DNA of 12,049 nt from an uncultured Sutterella sp. (GCA_900554375.1 USHK01000014.1:1-12049); one strand, 5' to 3'. Shown: positions 1 to 6,825, counted from the stretch's first letter. The notes: a model not told the origin generated them from the sequence alone. Numbers and translations: made by a program.

Positions 1-42
1 TCATGAGCGTCTCGTGGGCTCGGAGATGTGTATAAGAGACAG
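1..42 (+). other. Sequencing adapter: i7 index plus Nextera read-2 adapter and Tn5 mosaic end
   Basis: Bases 9..42 match the 34-base Illumina Nextera read-2 transposase adapter exactly, with the 19-base Tn5 mosaic end at 24..42. The eight bases before it, TCATGAGC, sit exactly where the i7 index lies and match, from memory, the oligo-orientation sequence of Nextera XT index N714. This is library DNA left on the contig end, not genome. The gene running into it from the right is therefore cut artificially at base 43. Confidence 0.97.
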
Positions 43-1006
43 AACTGTGAATGACAAGCCCTATGATTCCAAGAATGACAATAAGAAATGCCGGCCAGAA
101 TTCAGTCAGCACTCGTTTTACCGACCATTCACGAAGATATTGATATGGTCCGACCTTTAACGTTCTATACAGGTCCTGTACCGGCTTAAAATCAGTGGCA
201 ATGGACCATGCCTGCCCGTCTTTCTCCGGCTTCATGGACAGCAGCGCAAGCGCCATCTCTCTGGCCAATTCAGGATCTACTTTGTACGTGGCTGCGAACG
301 TGTTGTTCGGATAGGCCCGCGTGGAGTGCAGGCATTTGATCGGGCCCGGTTTAGCCCCGATAACCTTAAGTTTATCCATTACGGAGATGTTCTGAAGCTC
401 ATGCTCTTCCAGCCAGCAGGCTCTGACATAACCGACATCGCCATTCCCGGAAATGATGTTATTGATAATCGCAGAGGCGGTTTCCCCCGTAAAAATGACT
501 TTCTTAAAGAATTTCTCGTGGTTGTAACCGCGATTTTCGAGCTCCGCCATACCGGTCCGGTAACCGTGAAAAGCCGTCTCGTAATTAGCCACCAAGACTT
601 TGTCTTTCATGTCGTCGAACGTCTTGATGTCTTTTCGGTCTCTGCGCGTAAAAAAGACACCGGCCGTCCCAAAATTCGGCTTGGTTTTTGCTGCAGTCAC
701 AATCGTGGCTAAGTCTCGAGCCCCGAAAGGCAGCATCCGATAGAAGAACCCGGAACTCGCAAAAAAGAAGTCAATCCTGCCTTGCTCTACGGCTTTCTCT
801 AATTCAGGCGATTGATAGACCTTGGCAATGACTTTTCGAGGTGAAAAAAACGCTTGGAGATGCTTGAGCGTCGGACCAAAATCCATGTCCGTGCTCAGAG
901 GCGGTGAAAAATGAATAAGTCCGATCGTTATCGGCGGTTGGGCACCCGCGAGCGCCGATACGGAAATGAAAATTGAAAATACAAAAGCGAATAACGATCG
1001 GAGCAT
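43..1006 (-). CDS. TtrS-like PhnD-domain sensor (probable histidine kinase), N-terminal part, cut at contig end
   Basis: Hand translation of the minus strand from ATG 1006..1004 gives 321 uninterrupted residues ending at the adapter. Residues 1-20 are a Sec signal peptide (SIFISVSALAG). Residues 25-285 read as a PhnD/SsuA-type periplasmic binding domain, with the KPNFGTAGVFFTRRD and TFDDMKDK segments typical of that fold. Residues 305-320 form a transmembrane helix. The segments RACWLEE (C197) and KCLHSTRAYPNNTFAA (C225) resemble the two cysteine-bearing segments of the tetrathionate sensor TtrS as I recall it, and GPYQYLREW before the helix also fits these sensors. A histidine-kinase domain would be expected after the helix but lies outside the window, so the kinase call is inference. 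The gene starts 9 bp after the cytochrome c stop with no clear Shine-Dalgarno, suggesting translational coupling. The alternative is a membrane-anchored PhnD-type binding protein. Confidence 0.8.
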
Positions 1007-1015
1007 GCTGTTGGA

Positions 1016-1387
1016 TTAGTTTTTGTCACCGTGGCAAGAAGAGCACTTCTTCAGCTGATAATTATGGTGACAGGCGTAGCAAGGTTCAAGAGATGCACTG
1101 GTATCCTTGTATCCGGGTTTCGGAGGCATCGGATGCTGAGCATGGCAGTCAATGCATTCTGTAGCTGCTTTTTCAGGGCCCCCGGCGTGCGGAATCCATA
1201 CGTGCGGATTTACAGGCCCGCTGTCAGACTGCGCCTGAACGTTTTTCTTGATCAAGTCATCAAAAGTCGGTCCGTGACAAGCCAAACACTGTTCTTTTTT
1301 CATCGCTTCAGGAGAAGCCTGAGCAAATACAGCGCCGGCTAAAAACAGAGAAAGCAAAACGGATGAGAGAACTTTTATTGTCTTCAT
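1016..1387 (-). CDS. Periplasmic tetraheme cytochrome c (cytochrome c3-like electron carrier)
   Basis: The 123-residue protein has a Sec signal peptide (MKTIKVLSSVLLSLFLAGAVFA, likely cut after A22) and exactly four CxxCH heme c motifs at residues 34-38, 78-82, 103-107 and 115-119. Extra histidines at 62, 67, 85 and 108 could be the distal heme ligands, giving bis-His low-potential hemes. Length and motif number fit small tetraheme cytochromes and the heme domain of Shewanella fumarate reductase. Its neighbour upstream is a Tat-exported flavoprotein lacking any heme or FMN domain, so this protein probably passes electrons from the quinol pool side to that reductase. The split arrangement is known for Wolinella FccA/FccB and for methacrylate reductases. 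The partner quinol dehydrogenase is not in the window. Confidence 0.92.
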   Translation of the reverse strand: MKTIKVLSSVLLSLFLAGAVFAQASPEAMKKEQCLACHGPTFDDLIKKNVQAQSDSGPVNPHVWIPHAGGPEKAATECIDCHAQHPMPPKPGYKDTSASLEPCYACHHNYQLKKCSSCHGDKN

Positions 1388-1395
1388 TTTTTCTC

Positions 1396-1417
1396 AGCCG
1401 GCGGTTTCCCGCCGGCT
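1396..1417 (-). promoter_or_regulatory. Intercistronic hairpin with GAAA tetraloop just upstream of the cytochrome c start
   Basis: In the transcript a perfect 9-bp stem, arms AGCCGGCGG and CCGCCGGCT, closes a GAAA (GNRA) tetraloop. It occupies most of the gap between the flavoprotein stop (1433) and the cytochrome ATG (1387), and ends 8 bases before that ATG. No U tract follows (GAGAAAAA comes next), so it is not a standard terminator for this operon. It could stabilise the upstream flavoprotein message, attenuate read-through, or limit ribosome access to the weak GAG site before the cytochrome start. Confidence 0.75.
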
Positions 1418-1432
1418 TCTTTCAGTTGTCAG

Positions 1433-3004
1433 TTAGTTGGCTGCTGCATGTTCTCCGGCCCAGCGCCCCGGCATGATAGCGCGAGGCATACCGTTGCCGA
1501 CATACAGACCTCCGGCCGTTTCACCTGCTGCATACAAGCCCTTGATCGGTTTCATGTCTTGACCAAGAACTTGTGCGTTGTCGTTAATAGCTAAGCCGCC
1601 CGTGAGGTTGTGGACGCAAAGGACTAAGCGCACAGCGTGGAAGGGACCCTGCTCGATTTTCTTCGTCAAGCTCTCTGCCGGTTTATCAAAATCGTCATCT
1701 TTCTTAGCGTCCACAAAGCCGTTGTAGCGAGCAACCGTCTGCTCTAAGTTCGGCTGATTCGTTAACTTGGCCAATTCGGCAAGCGTCGGGGCGGTGAAGG
1801 CATAACCTTCTTCGCATGTCGGAGCCTTCGTGTCCCAATGGTATTTCTTAGCGGTTGCATCATCGAACACCGTCCACAGGAACTGGTCGGGCTGTGCGAG
1901 TGCTGCGTCATAGAAGGTGTAGCCTCCGAGGTTGGGCTTATCAAGTTCCTTCACAAAGCGGTCACCGGATTTGTTCGTAAAAATCACTTCAGCCCAGCGC
2001 GGACCGGAAATTCCCAGACCGGGAGCGCCGTACTTGCTGCCTTTCGGGAAGCCGTAGTGCGCGGTACCGAACTTGCGGCGAAGATGGGGTGTGTCTTCGC
2101 AGCGATCCCCGACATACATACCGCCGGCTCTCATACCTGCGAGGATTGCGCTGCCGTCCGGAGCAACGAACGGATAGCCGGTGGAGATCATGTTTTCAGT
2201 GAAGCGAGGATCGGTTAAACGTCTGAGCTGCGGATTTGCCTTCCAGCTTCCGCCGGCGAGCACGACACCCTTGTTGGCCTTGACGTTCATGATTGAGCCG
2301 TCGGGTTTTTGCACCTTAGCGCCGATCACAGCGCCCTGATCGTTAACGTAGACGTCTAAGACTTTGTGTTCCAGGAAAATCTGACCGCCTTTACCGGTGA
2401 AATACTCGTAGTAAGGCATCATAATGCCGCGTCCGGTCATGAATCCGCCTGTCGGCTGCGGTTTACGGCCGCCCTCGCCGGAGTCTTTCCACCAAATGTG
2501 ATGGTAGGACTCATGATGCTGAGAGTCGTACTTACCGGGTTTTGTAAATGTCGGAAGGAACTTGACGCCGTGTTCTTCCAACCAAACCTGTGTGCCGGGA
2601 CACCATTCGGAATATTTCTTGACCAGTTCCGGTGTGTTTTTACGATATTCATGATGAGCCGGATTCGTCAGTTTCTTGTAGAGCAGCTCGGGTGTGTCTT
2701 CTACGCCGTGTTCTTTCTGGGTTCTTGTTCCGCCGCCTAAAGCAATAATGCCGCCGTTAATGATGGCGCAGCCGCCGTAGTTCTTTCCTTTTTCCATCAC
2801 GAGAACTTTGGCACCCTTGTCGAGGGCCGAAATAGCGGCAGACATGCCGGCAATTCCGGAACCGGCAACTAAGACATCGGTTTCTTCATCCCATTTGGCA
2901 GGAAGCTGGGTAGTAGCGACATCGGCTGCCGATACGCTGTTAGAAATGAACGCGCCTGCTGCGGCTGCAGTGGAAGCTGCTAAAAAGGAACGACGAGTTG
3001 TCAT
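1433..3004 (-). CDS. Tat-exported FAD-dependent reductase, fumarate/urocanate reductase superfamily, substrate unknown
   Basis: The start chosen is ATG 3004..3002, with AAGGAG seven bases upstream, giving 523 residues; an open extension to 3037 lacks a ribosome site. Residues 1-26 are a Tat signal (TTRRSFLAAS, then an Ala-rich stretch ending SVSA). An FAD_binding_2 fold follows: the dinucleotide motif GSGIAG at 48-53, RFVKE at 349-353, CVHNLTGG at 463-470, and the C-terminal FAD motif GLYAAGETAGG at 489-499. H465 sits where fumarate reductases carry an active-site His before the (M/T)GG motif. The Arg-bearing segment after RFVxE, which supplies the proton-donor Arg, reads ELDKPNLGGYTFYDAAL with no Arg. 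The usual HGxNRLGGN reads LYVGNGMPRAIMPGR. A non-fumarate substrate is therefore likely. There is no FMN_bind or heme domain; the adjacent cytochrome c is the expected electron donor. It probably reduces an organic C=C acceptor in the periplasm during anaerobic respiration. Confidence 0.9.
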   Translation of the reverse strand: MTTRRSFLAASTAAAAGAFISNSVSAADVATTQLPAKWDEETDVLVAGSGIAGMSAAISALDKGAKVLVMEKGKNYGGCAIINGGIIALGGGTRTQKEHGVEDTPELLYKKLTNPAHHEYRKNTPELVKKYSEWCPGTQVWLEEHGVKFLPTFTKPGKYDSQHHESYHHIWWKDSGEGGRKPQPTGGFMTGRGIMMPYYEYFTGKGGQIFLEHKVLDVYVNDQGAVIGAKVQKPDGSIMNVKANKGVVLAGGSWKANPQLRRLTDPRFTENMISTGYPFVAPDGSAILAGMRAGGMYVGDRCEDTPHLRRKFGTAHYGFPKGSKYGAPGLGISGPRWAEVIFTNKSGDRFVKELDKPNLGGYTFYDAALAQPDQFLWTVFDDATAKKYHWDTKAPTCEEGYAFTAPTLAELAKLTNQPNLEQTVARYNGFVDAKKDDDFDKPAESLTKKIEQGPFHAVRLVLCVHNLTGGLAINDNAQVLGQDMKPIKGLYAAGETAGGLYVGNGMPRAIMPGRWAGEHAAAN

Positions 3005-3041
3005 GTTTTTTCTCCTTGAGTTGTTTTTGAACTTCAAGGAA

Positions 3042-3047
3042 ATTGTC
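3042..3047 (-). promoter_or_regulatory. Putative -10 element of the reductase operon
   Basis: On the minus strand GACAAT matches TATAAT at four of six positions. It would start transcription near 3036, about 32 bases before the reductase ATG. That start lies 41.5 bp from the centre of the FNR box at 3071..3084, the classical class II activator spacing. The agreement in spacing is the main support; the element itself is weak, as is usual for activated promoters. Confidence 0.5.
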
Positions 3048-3070
3048 GTTCTGGTACCTACTCGAGTAAC

Positions 3071-3084
3071 TTGATATCAATCAA
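3071..3084 (-). promoter_or_regulatory. FNR-type binding site (perfect TTGAT-N4-ATCAA)
   Basis: The 14 bases TTGATATCAATCAA match the FNR consensus on both half sites; the minus strand reads TTGATTGATATCAA. The site lies 67 bp upstream of the reductase start codon, in the 110-bp gap after amiC. FNR activates anaerobic respiratory genes in proteobacteria when oxygen is absent. A Crp-family regulator with the same consensus could bind instead. The position predicts induction of the reductase, cytochrome and sensor genes without oxygen. Confidence 0.82.
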
Positions 3085-3086
3085 GA

Positions 3087-3098
3087 AAACTTAAGTTT
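3087..3098 (-). promoter_or_regulatory. 12-bp palindrome next to the FNR box, possible second operator
   Basis: AAACTTAAGTTT is a perfect palindrome lying two bases upstream of the FNR box, centred about 56 bp before the predicted transcription start. It could be the site for a response regulator partnered with the TtrS-like sensor, but AT-rich palindromes of this length also arise by chance. It is not a plausible terminator for amiC because the loop would be too small and no strong stem exists. Confidence 0.3.
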
Positions 3099-3114
3099 CA
3101 TCTAAGGAGAATCA

Positions 3115-4545
3115 CTAACCTAATCTTGATTTATGACCGAAACCCTTCAGGATTCCATTTCCTATCGCACAAGCGAGCTTGCGCTGGAAGGCACGCGTAC
3201 GCAGTTTATTTTCTTCTTCAGGATGAGAAAGGAAGGCCGTTTCAACAAGTACCGATGGAATATCCGGTGCCTTTAACACGGCAAAGTTCGCCTGTTCGAC
3301 CTTTCCTCGGTGCAGCTGATTGATTCTGGAGAGCTCGTTAAGAATTCGAGCTCCGTACACCATACTGTCCGAAACCTGAGAAGTCATGGACATGTCCATC
3401 AAAATTCGAGCAATCTGCTTATCTTTATTGCTCAAGTTAACACCGCCGATCAAATCGGCGTCATTCTGTTTACGGGCAAGCCAGCGGTTTGCCGTAGAGA
3501 CCTGACCTCGGGTATTGAGCACGTAGAGGGACGAGCCTCTCGCGGTCGGTTTGACCCAAGCGTCAGCATGAATCGATACAAAGAAGTCCGCTTTAGCCGC
3601 ACGCGCCTTCTGAACTCTTCTTTGGAGCGGGACAAAATAGTCTCCGTCTCTTGTGAGCATTGCCTTAACGCCTTCGATTTCGTTGAGTTCCTGACGCAAA
3701 ATACGTGCAACTGCCAAAACGACATCTTTTTCTCTCGTTCGATGTCTTCTTCCGATGGCGCCCGGGTCTTCGCCGCCGTGTCCGGGGTCAATCATGATGA
3801 CCAAAGTTCTGACTCTCGGAGAGCGTGCAGGCTTGGTCTTCTGAGGCTTTGTTTGAGCCAGCTGAGTTTCCGGTTTCTTTTGAGTCGGCTTCTTTTGCGC
3901 AGGCTTTGAAGACTCGTTCGGCTCTTCATCCGGACGCATCGGAGCAAGCGTACCGTCGGTGATGCCCGCCAAAATTTGTCCCAGCTGATCGACTTCATCC
4001 GAATCTGCCCTATTTTCCTCCATTCTCTTCTGGCCTTCTGCGACTTGGGCCAGAAGACTCTTGATCGCATCCGGTTCAGACTCTTCTTTTTGAATAATGG
4101 CCATCAAAGGGTCTTTTTGCGTTGCCGGATAGATATCAAAAACCAGTCGGTACCTGTATTGTCCGGCCGGCTTCAAAGAGAAAACCTGAGGATCGACATC
4201 GGTCTTGAAGTCAATCGAAATACGAACAACATTCGGCCGATTCTGTCCGACCCGAATTCTGGAAATGTACGGATCATTCGGCTTCACTTTTTGGATGATC
4301 TGCTTAAGCTTATCTGTCAGGAGCAGACCGTCAATATCCACGGCTAATCTAACCGGATCTGAATTACGCAGTACGAAGTACTTAAACTTCATCGGCGCAT
4401 CATGCTCGATCGTGATGCGCGTGTATTCTTCCGCAGGCCACGCGCGGACGTCGACGACTTGAGCTCCGTAAGCAGGAGACCAAGGAACAAAAGAAAGCAA
4501 AAGAGCGCCTCCCGCTCCTTCCAGAAACGACCTGCGTGTATTCAT
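3115..4545 (-). CDS. amiC: N-acetylmuramoyl-L-alanine amidase, AmiC type (AMIN + Amidase_3)
   Basis: This zinc amidase cleaves the bond between N-acetylmuramic acid and the stem peptide to split daughter cells. The 476 residues begin with a Tat signal (NTRRSFLEGAGGALLLSF), as in E. coli AmiC. An AMIN septal-targeting domain spans about 30-140, a Lys/Pro/Gln-rich linker about 205-245, and Amidase_3 about 247-470. Visible zinc ligands are H256 (DPGHGG), E272 (TREKD) and H326 (SIHAD), with catalytic E435 (VETAFLSHPEE). The stretch about 370-420, between the core strands, is where E. coli AmiB/AmiC carry the autoinhibitory helix released by EnvC or NlpD. The ATG overlaps the tsaE stop by one base (TAATG), so the two are co-translated. 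tsaE next to an amidase gene is a conserved proteobacterial arrangement (yjeE-amiB in E. coli). Confidence 0.95.
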   Translation of the reverse strand: MNTRRSFLEGAGGALLLSFVPWSPAYGAQVVDVRAWPAEEYTRITIEHDAPMKFKYFVLRNSDPVRLAVDIDGLLLTDKLKQIIQKVKPNDPYISRIRVGQNRPNVVRISIDFKTDVDPQVFSLKPAGQYRYRLVFDIYPATQKDPLMAIIQKEESEPDAIKSLLAQVAEGQKRMEENRADSDEVDQLGQILAGITDGTLAPMRPDEEPNESSKPAQKKPTQKKPETQLAQTKPQKTKPARSPRVRTLVIMIDPGHGGEDPGAIGRRHRTREKDVVLAVARILRQELNEIEGVKAMLTRDGDYFVPLQRRVQKARAAKADFFVSIHADAWVKPTARGSSLYVLNTRGQVSTANRWLARKQNDADLIGGVNLSNKDKQIARILMDMSMTSQVSDSMVYGARILNELSRINQLHRGKVEQANFAVLKAPDIPSVLVETAFLSHPEEENKLRTRAFQRKLACAIGNGILKGFGHKSRLG

Positions 4546-5042
4546 TATTTTTTGAGTGCTTCTAAAACTTGATTGCCGAGAGCAGAATCTGCCGAAATAT
4601 CACAGACGCGGCCGTCTCCCTCATTCTTAAGCGAGATGGTCAGATCCGGCTGCGGAACAAAAGGCTCTGCCTTGGATGTCCACTCGGAAGCTACGACTCT
4701 TCCGGGACCGTAGTTCTCTCTGAAACCGGCTTCTTCAAACTCAACTGGGTCTTCAAAACGATAGAAATCGAAATGATTAACCGTAAAACCATCGACTTTA
4801 TAGGTCTCAAGCAGGGAAAAGGTCGGACTTTTAACGCGGCCCTCAAATCCGAGAGCGCGCAGCGCGGAACGCATCAGGTATGTTTTACCTGCGCCTAAAT
4901 CTCCGACTAACTTGATATTGAGTCCTTTTTCTAAGATTTCGGCTTTAACGGAATCTATGGCCCGAGCAAGCCGAGCACCCAGTTCTGAGGTCGCTTCTTC
5001 GTCAGCGAGATGAAACTCTAGGGAATGTGCGTCTGTGTTCAT
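4545..5042 (-). CDS. tsaE: tRNA t6A threonylcarbamoyltransferase complex ATPase TsaE
   Basis: TsaE is the ATPase that, with TsaB and TsaD, drives synthesis of threonylcarbamoyladenosine at position 37 of ANN-decoding tRNAs in the cytoplasm. The 165 residues show the family pattern: Walker A GDLGAGKT at 47-54, SPTFSLLETY at 72-81, HFDFYRFEDPVEFEEAG at 90-106, and ASEWTSKAEPFVP near 118-130. Length is normal. It is the first gene of a pair with amiC, overlapping it by one base. Its own start is embedded in a small hairpin (5042..5059), and the only ribosome-site candidate is GAGA within that hairpin. No promoter is obvious upstream on the minus strand. Confidence 0.95.
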   Translation of the reverse strand: MNTDAHSLEFHLADEEATSELGARLARAIDSVKAEILEKGLNIKLVGDLGAGKTYLMRSALRALGFEGRVKSPTFSLLETYKVDGFTVNHFDFYRFEDPVEFEEAGFRENYGPGRVVASEWTSKAEPFVPQPDLTISLKNEGDGRVCDISADSALGNQVLEALKK

Positions 5043-5059
5043 ACTTTTCTCGAAAAGTA
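5042..5059 (-). promoter_or_regulatory. Hairpin covering the tsaE ribosome site and start codon
   Basis: Arms TACTTTT and AAAAGTA enclose a 4-base loop; on the tsaE transcript the 3' arm ends in the A of the ATG and the GAG of the only candidate ribosome site lies in the loop and stem border. The stem is AT-rich and weak (one G-C pair), so it might tune initiation or be incidental. The rest of the gap to 5247 shows no further structure that I can support. Confidence 0.35.
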
Positions 5060-5247
5060 CTCTAAAGATACCACAGCATGCGGGATTTTGATTCAGCTAG
5101 GATGGCCATCTCGGGTCAAGCTTGCTGCGGGTCAACTCTGTCAGGCAAATATTCAAAAGCGTGAGGATTTTCGTTTTCCATTCCTCTAAAACCTTTTTGA
5201 TTTCCTCAGTATCATTCCAATCGAAATCGAAAACGACAGGAAGGAAA

Positions 5248-5790
5248 ATGGAGAACGATTCAATCACGATTAAGCAGCAAGAAGCTCATGATTTGCCGGA
5301 GGTATACGAGCTTATTGAGGAAGCTTTTGCCTCCGTTCAGGAAAGCGATCATCGCGAGCAATTCTTAGTTAAGCGCTTGCTTGCTTCTTCAGGGTTCATT
5401 CCTGAGTTATCTCTGACTGCGTGGATACAAAACGAACTCGTCGGCTACATTCTGCTCACTAAGATTGAAATTCTCAAAGACAGTACTTCTGTTCCTTCTC
5501 TGAGCCTGGCTCCGTTGGCCGTTCGTCCGAAATTTCAGAAACAAGGGATCGGTGCTTCGCTGATTAAGGAAGCTCACAACCGTGCTTCTCTGCTTAACTA
5601 TGAGACAGTACTGGTATTAGGGCATAAAGATTACTATCCGCGTTTCGGCTACAAAAAGGCCGATAGTTTCGGCATTGTTTTTCCCTTCGAAGTTCCTCCG
5701 GAGTTTTGTATGGTGAAGGAGTTAAAACCGGATGCAGCGTCACGAGCTGCAGGACGCGTCAAGTATCCGAGGGCTTTTTTCGAGTATTAG
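5248..5790 (+). CDS. GNAT-family N-acetyltransferase, YhbS-like
   Basis: The chosen start ATG at 5248 has AGGAAGG immediately upstream, giving 180 residues; the frame is open back to a TTG at 5122 but that 42-residue extension is basic, low in homology-like features and lacks a ribosome site. Acetyl-CoA binding motif A reads VRPKFQKQGIG at 92-102. The downstream VLGHKDYYPRFGY at 124-135 is characteristic of the YhbS group (COG3153), as is SLAPLAV before motif A. Substrate is unknown for this group. It is divergent from tsaE and convergent with the araC-type gene, so context gives no role. Confidence 0.88.
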   Translation: MENDSITIKQQEAHDLPEVYELIEEAFASVQESDHREQFLVKRLLASSGFIPELSLTAWIQNELVGYILLTKIEILKDSTSVPSLSLAPLAVRPKFQKQGIGASLIKEAHNRASLLNYETVLVLGHKDYYPRFGYKKADSFGIVFPFEVPPEFCMVKELKPDAASRAAGRVKYPRAFFEY

Positions 5791-5823
5791 AAGCGTAGGT
5801 CTCTCAAGTAAACCCTCACCTTT

Positions 5824-6729
5824 CTACTGCATTTCTGCAGTAATTCGTTTGACATGTTTTGCCGGCGACTCTCCGAACAGATTCCTAAACTCTCGGCTGA
5901 AATAGGTTGGACTGTCATAACCGACTCGGTAACAGGCTTGAGTAACCTCGAACTGCTCGTCAATCATCAATCTCTTCGCTTCTGTGAGTCTCAAGTTTCT
6001 AACGAACTGGCTTGGTGTACTCCCGACGATCTCTCTGAATCGTCGATAATAGGATGCTGAGGACATTCCGACCTTTTCTGCAACGGATGAATGATCGATC
6101 GGCTGAGTGAAATGTGCGGAAAGCCAATCCACAGCCCGTCTTATCTTGTTTTCAACAGTTCCGGAAACGTATAACTTAGAAAAGGCCTGACCAAGAGGAC
6201 TAGTCAACACTCGTAAGTAGATCTCTCGTTTGACAATATCAATAAAGAGTTTCGCTTGTTCAGGATGCAGAGCCAATTCGGAAAGTCTTAGGAAAGCATC
6301 CAGCAATCCGTTATCTGCCTCAAACAACGAAAAGATCTTTGAATTTTCCGGCCCTTTGTTAAGCGCCTCTTTCTCAGACAAAAAAGCAATTGCTTGATCG
6401 CATAGCTTTGGTTCAATTGTCAAACTGATCGCTAAAAAAGGATTAGTTCTCGTTGCACCGACCGCCTCGAAAGAATCCGGCATAAAACTCCCCGTCAGAA
6501 GACAGGCTCCCCTGCAGTACATAAATTCTTCATCACCAACCAGTGCTTTCTTAGCTCCGTTAACGACAAAAGCAAATGAAGGCTTAGAAATCAGACACCC
6601 GAACTTCCTGTCACTCTCTCGTCGAATGAATCTGACGGATTCCAAAGGTTGAGGAGATACCTGAGTATCCGATGTGATCATCTCCAGGTTTTCTGCCAAG
6701 GATTGAATGAGCAATGTTCTATCGATCAT
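5824..6729 (-). CDS. AraC-family transcriptional regulator (AraC_N + HTH_18), YqhC-like
   Basis: The 301 residues combine an AraC_N-type sensing domain, about 25-180 (QPLESVRFIRRES, FVVNGAKKALVGDEEFMY), with a C-terminal double helix-turn-helix. The first HTH is near 210-235 (SSVAEKVGMSSASYYRRFREIVGSTP) and the second near 262-290 (CYRVGYDSPTYFSREFRNLFGESP). The AraC_N class includes E. coli YqhC, which responds to aldehydes and activates the neighbouring oxidoreductase gene. Here it is transcribed away from a flavodoxin and SDR gene pair across a 96-bp gap, so it most likely controls those two. The start is the first ATG; no Shine-Dalgarno precedes it and the predicted leader is only about 11 bases. 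Confidence 0.93.
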   Translation of the reverse strand: MIDRTLLIQSLAENLEMITSDTQVSPQPLESVRFIRRESDRKFGCLISKPSFAFVVNGAKKALVGDEEFMYCRGACLLTGSFMPDSFEAVGATRTNPFLAISLTIEPKLCDQAIAFLSEKEALNKGPENSKIFSLFEADNGLLDAFLRLSELALHPEQAKLFIDIVKREIYLRVLTSPLGQAFSKLYVSGTVENKIRRAVDWLSAHFTQPIDHSSVAEKVGMSSASYYRRFREIVGSTPSQFVRNLRLTEAKRLMIDEQFEVTQACYRVGYDSPTYFSREFRNLFGESPAKHVKRITAEMQ

Positions 6730-6747
6730 TAATTGAGAATTTAGGGC

Positions 6748-6776
6748 AATTTAAAGAGAATCTAAGTTTATTCCAA
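6748..6776 (-). promoter_or_regulatory. Predicted promoter of the AraC-family regulator
   Basis: On the minus strand, TTGGAA (6776..6771) and TAAATT (6753..6748) are separated by exactly 17 bp; each matches the sigma-70 consensus at four of six positions. Transcription would start near 6741. The promoter lies in the divergent gap, so a regulator bound for the flavodoxin promoter could also control its own gene. Confidence 0.5.
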
Positions 6777-6791
6777 AAAATATTTCCTATG

Positions 6792-6818
6792 TAATATTTT
6801 ATGCATAAATTCAAGGAA
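6792..6818 (+). promoter_or_regulatory. Flavodoxin upstream region: -10 candidate, palindrome and ribosome site
   Basis: TAATAT at 6792..6797 is a -10 candidate with no good -35, as expected for an activator-dependent promoter. TTTATGCATAAA at 6798..6809 is a perfect 12-bp palindrome. AAGGA at 6813..6817 lies eight bases before the ATG at 6826 and sets the start. A direct repeat of AATATTT (6779 and 6793) overlaps the -10 candidate, but its 14-bp period is not the usual AraC-type spacing. Confidence 0.4.
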
Positions 6819-6825
6819 CACTAAG

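Noticed and set aside
326..712. 128-residue plus-strand open frame
   Set aside because: It is antisense to the TtrS-like sensor, whose minus-strand frame is open from 1006 to the adapter with signal peptide and fold-specific motifs.
3310..3909. 199-residue plus-strand open frame
   Set aside because: It lies antisense inside amiC, whose domains and catalytic residues are intact; it has no ribosome site or recognisable domain.
5122..5247. N-terminal extension of the GNAT gene from a TTG codon
   Set aside because: ATG 5248 has a good ribosome site directly upstream and the GNAT fold begins there; the extension shows no family features.
5825..5842. 7-bp inverted repeat (TACTGCA, TGCAGTA) at the end of the AraC-type gene
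   Set aside because: It overlaps the coding end and has no T tract on either strand, so it is not supported as a terminator for the convergent genes.
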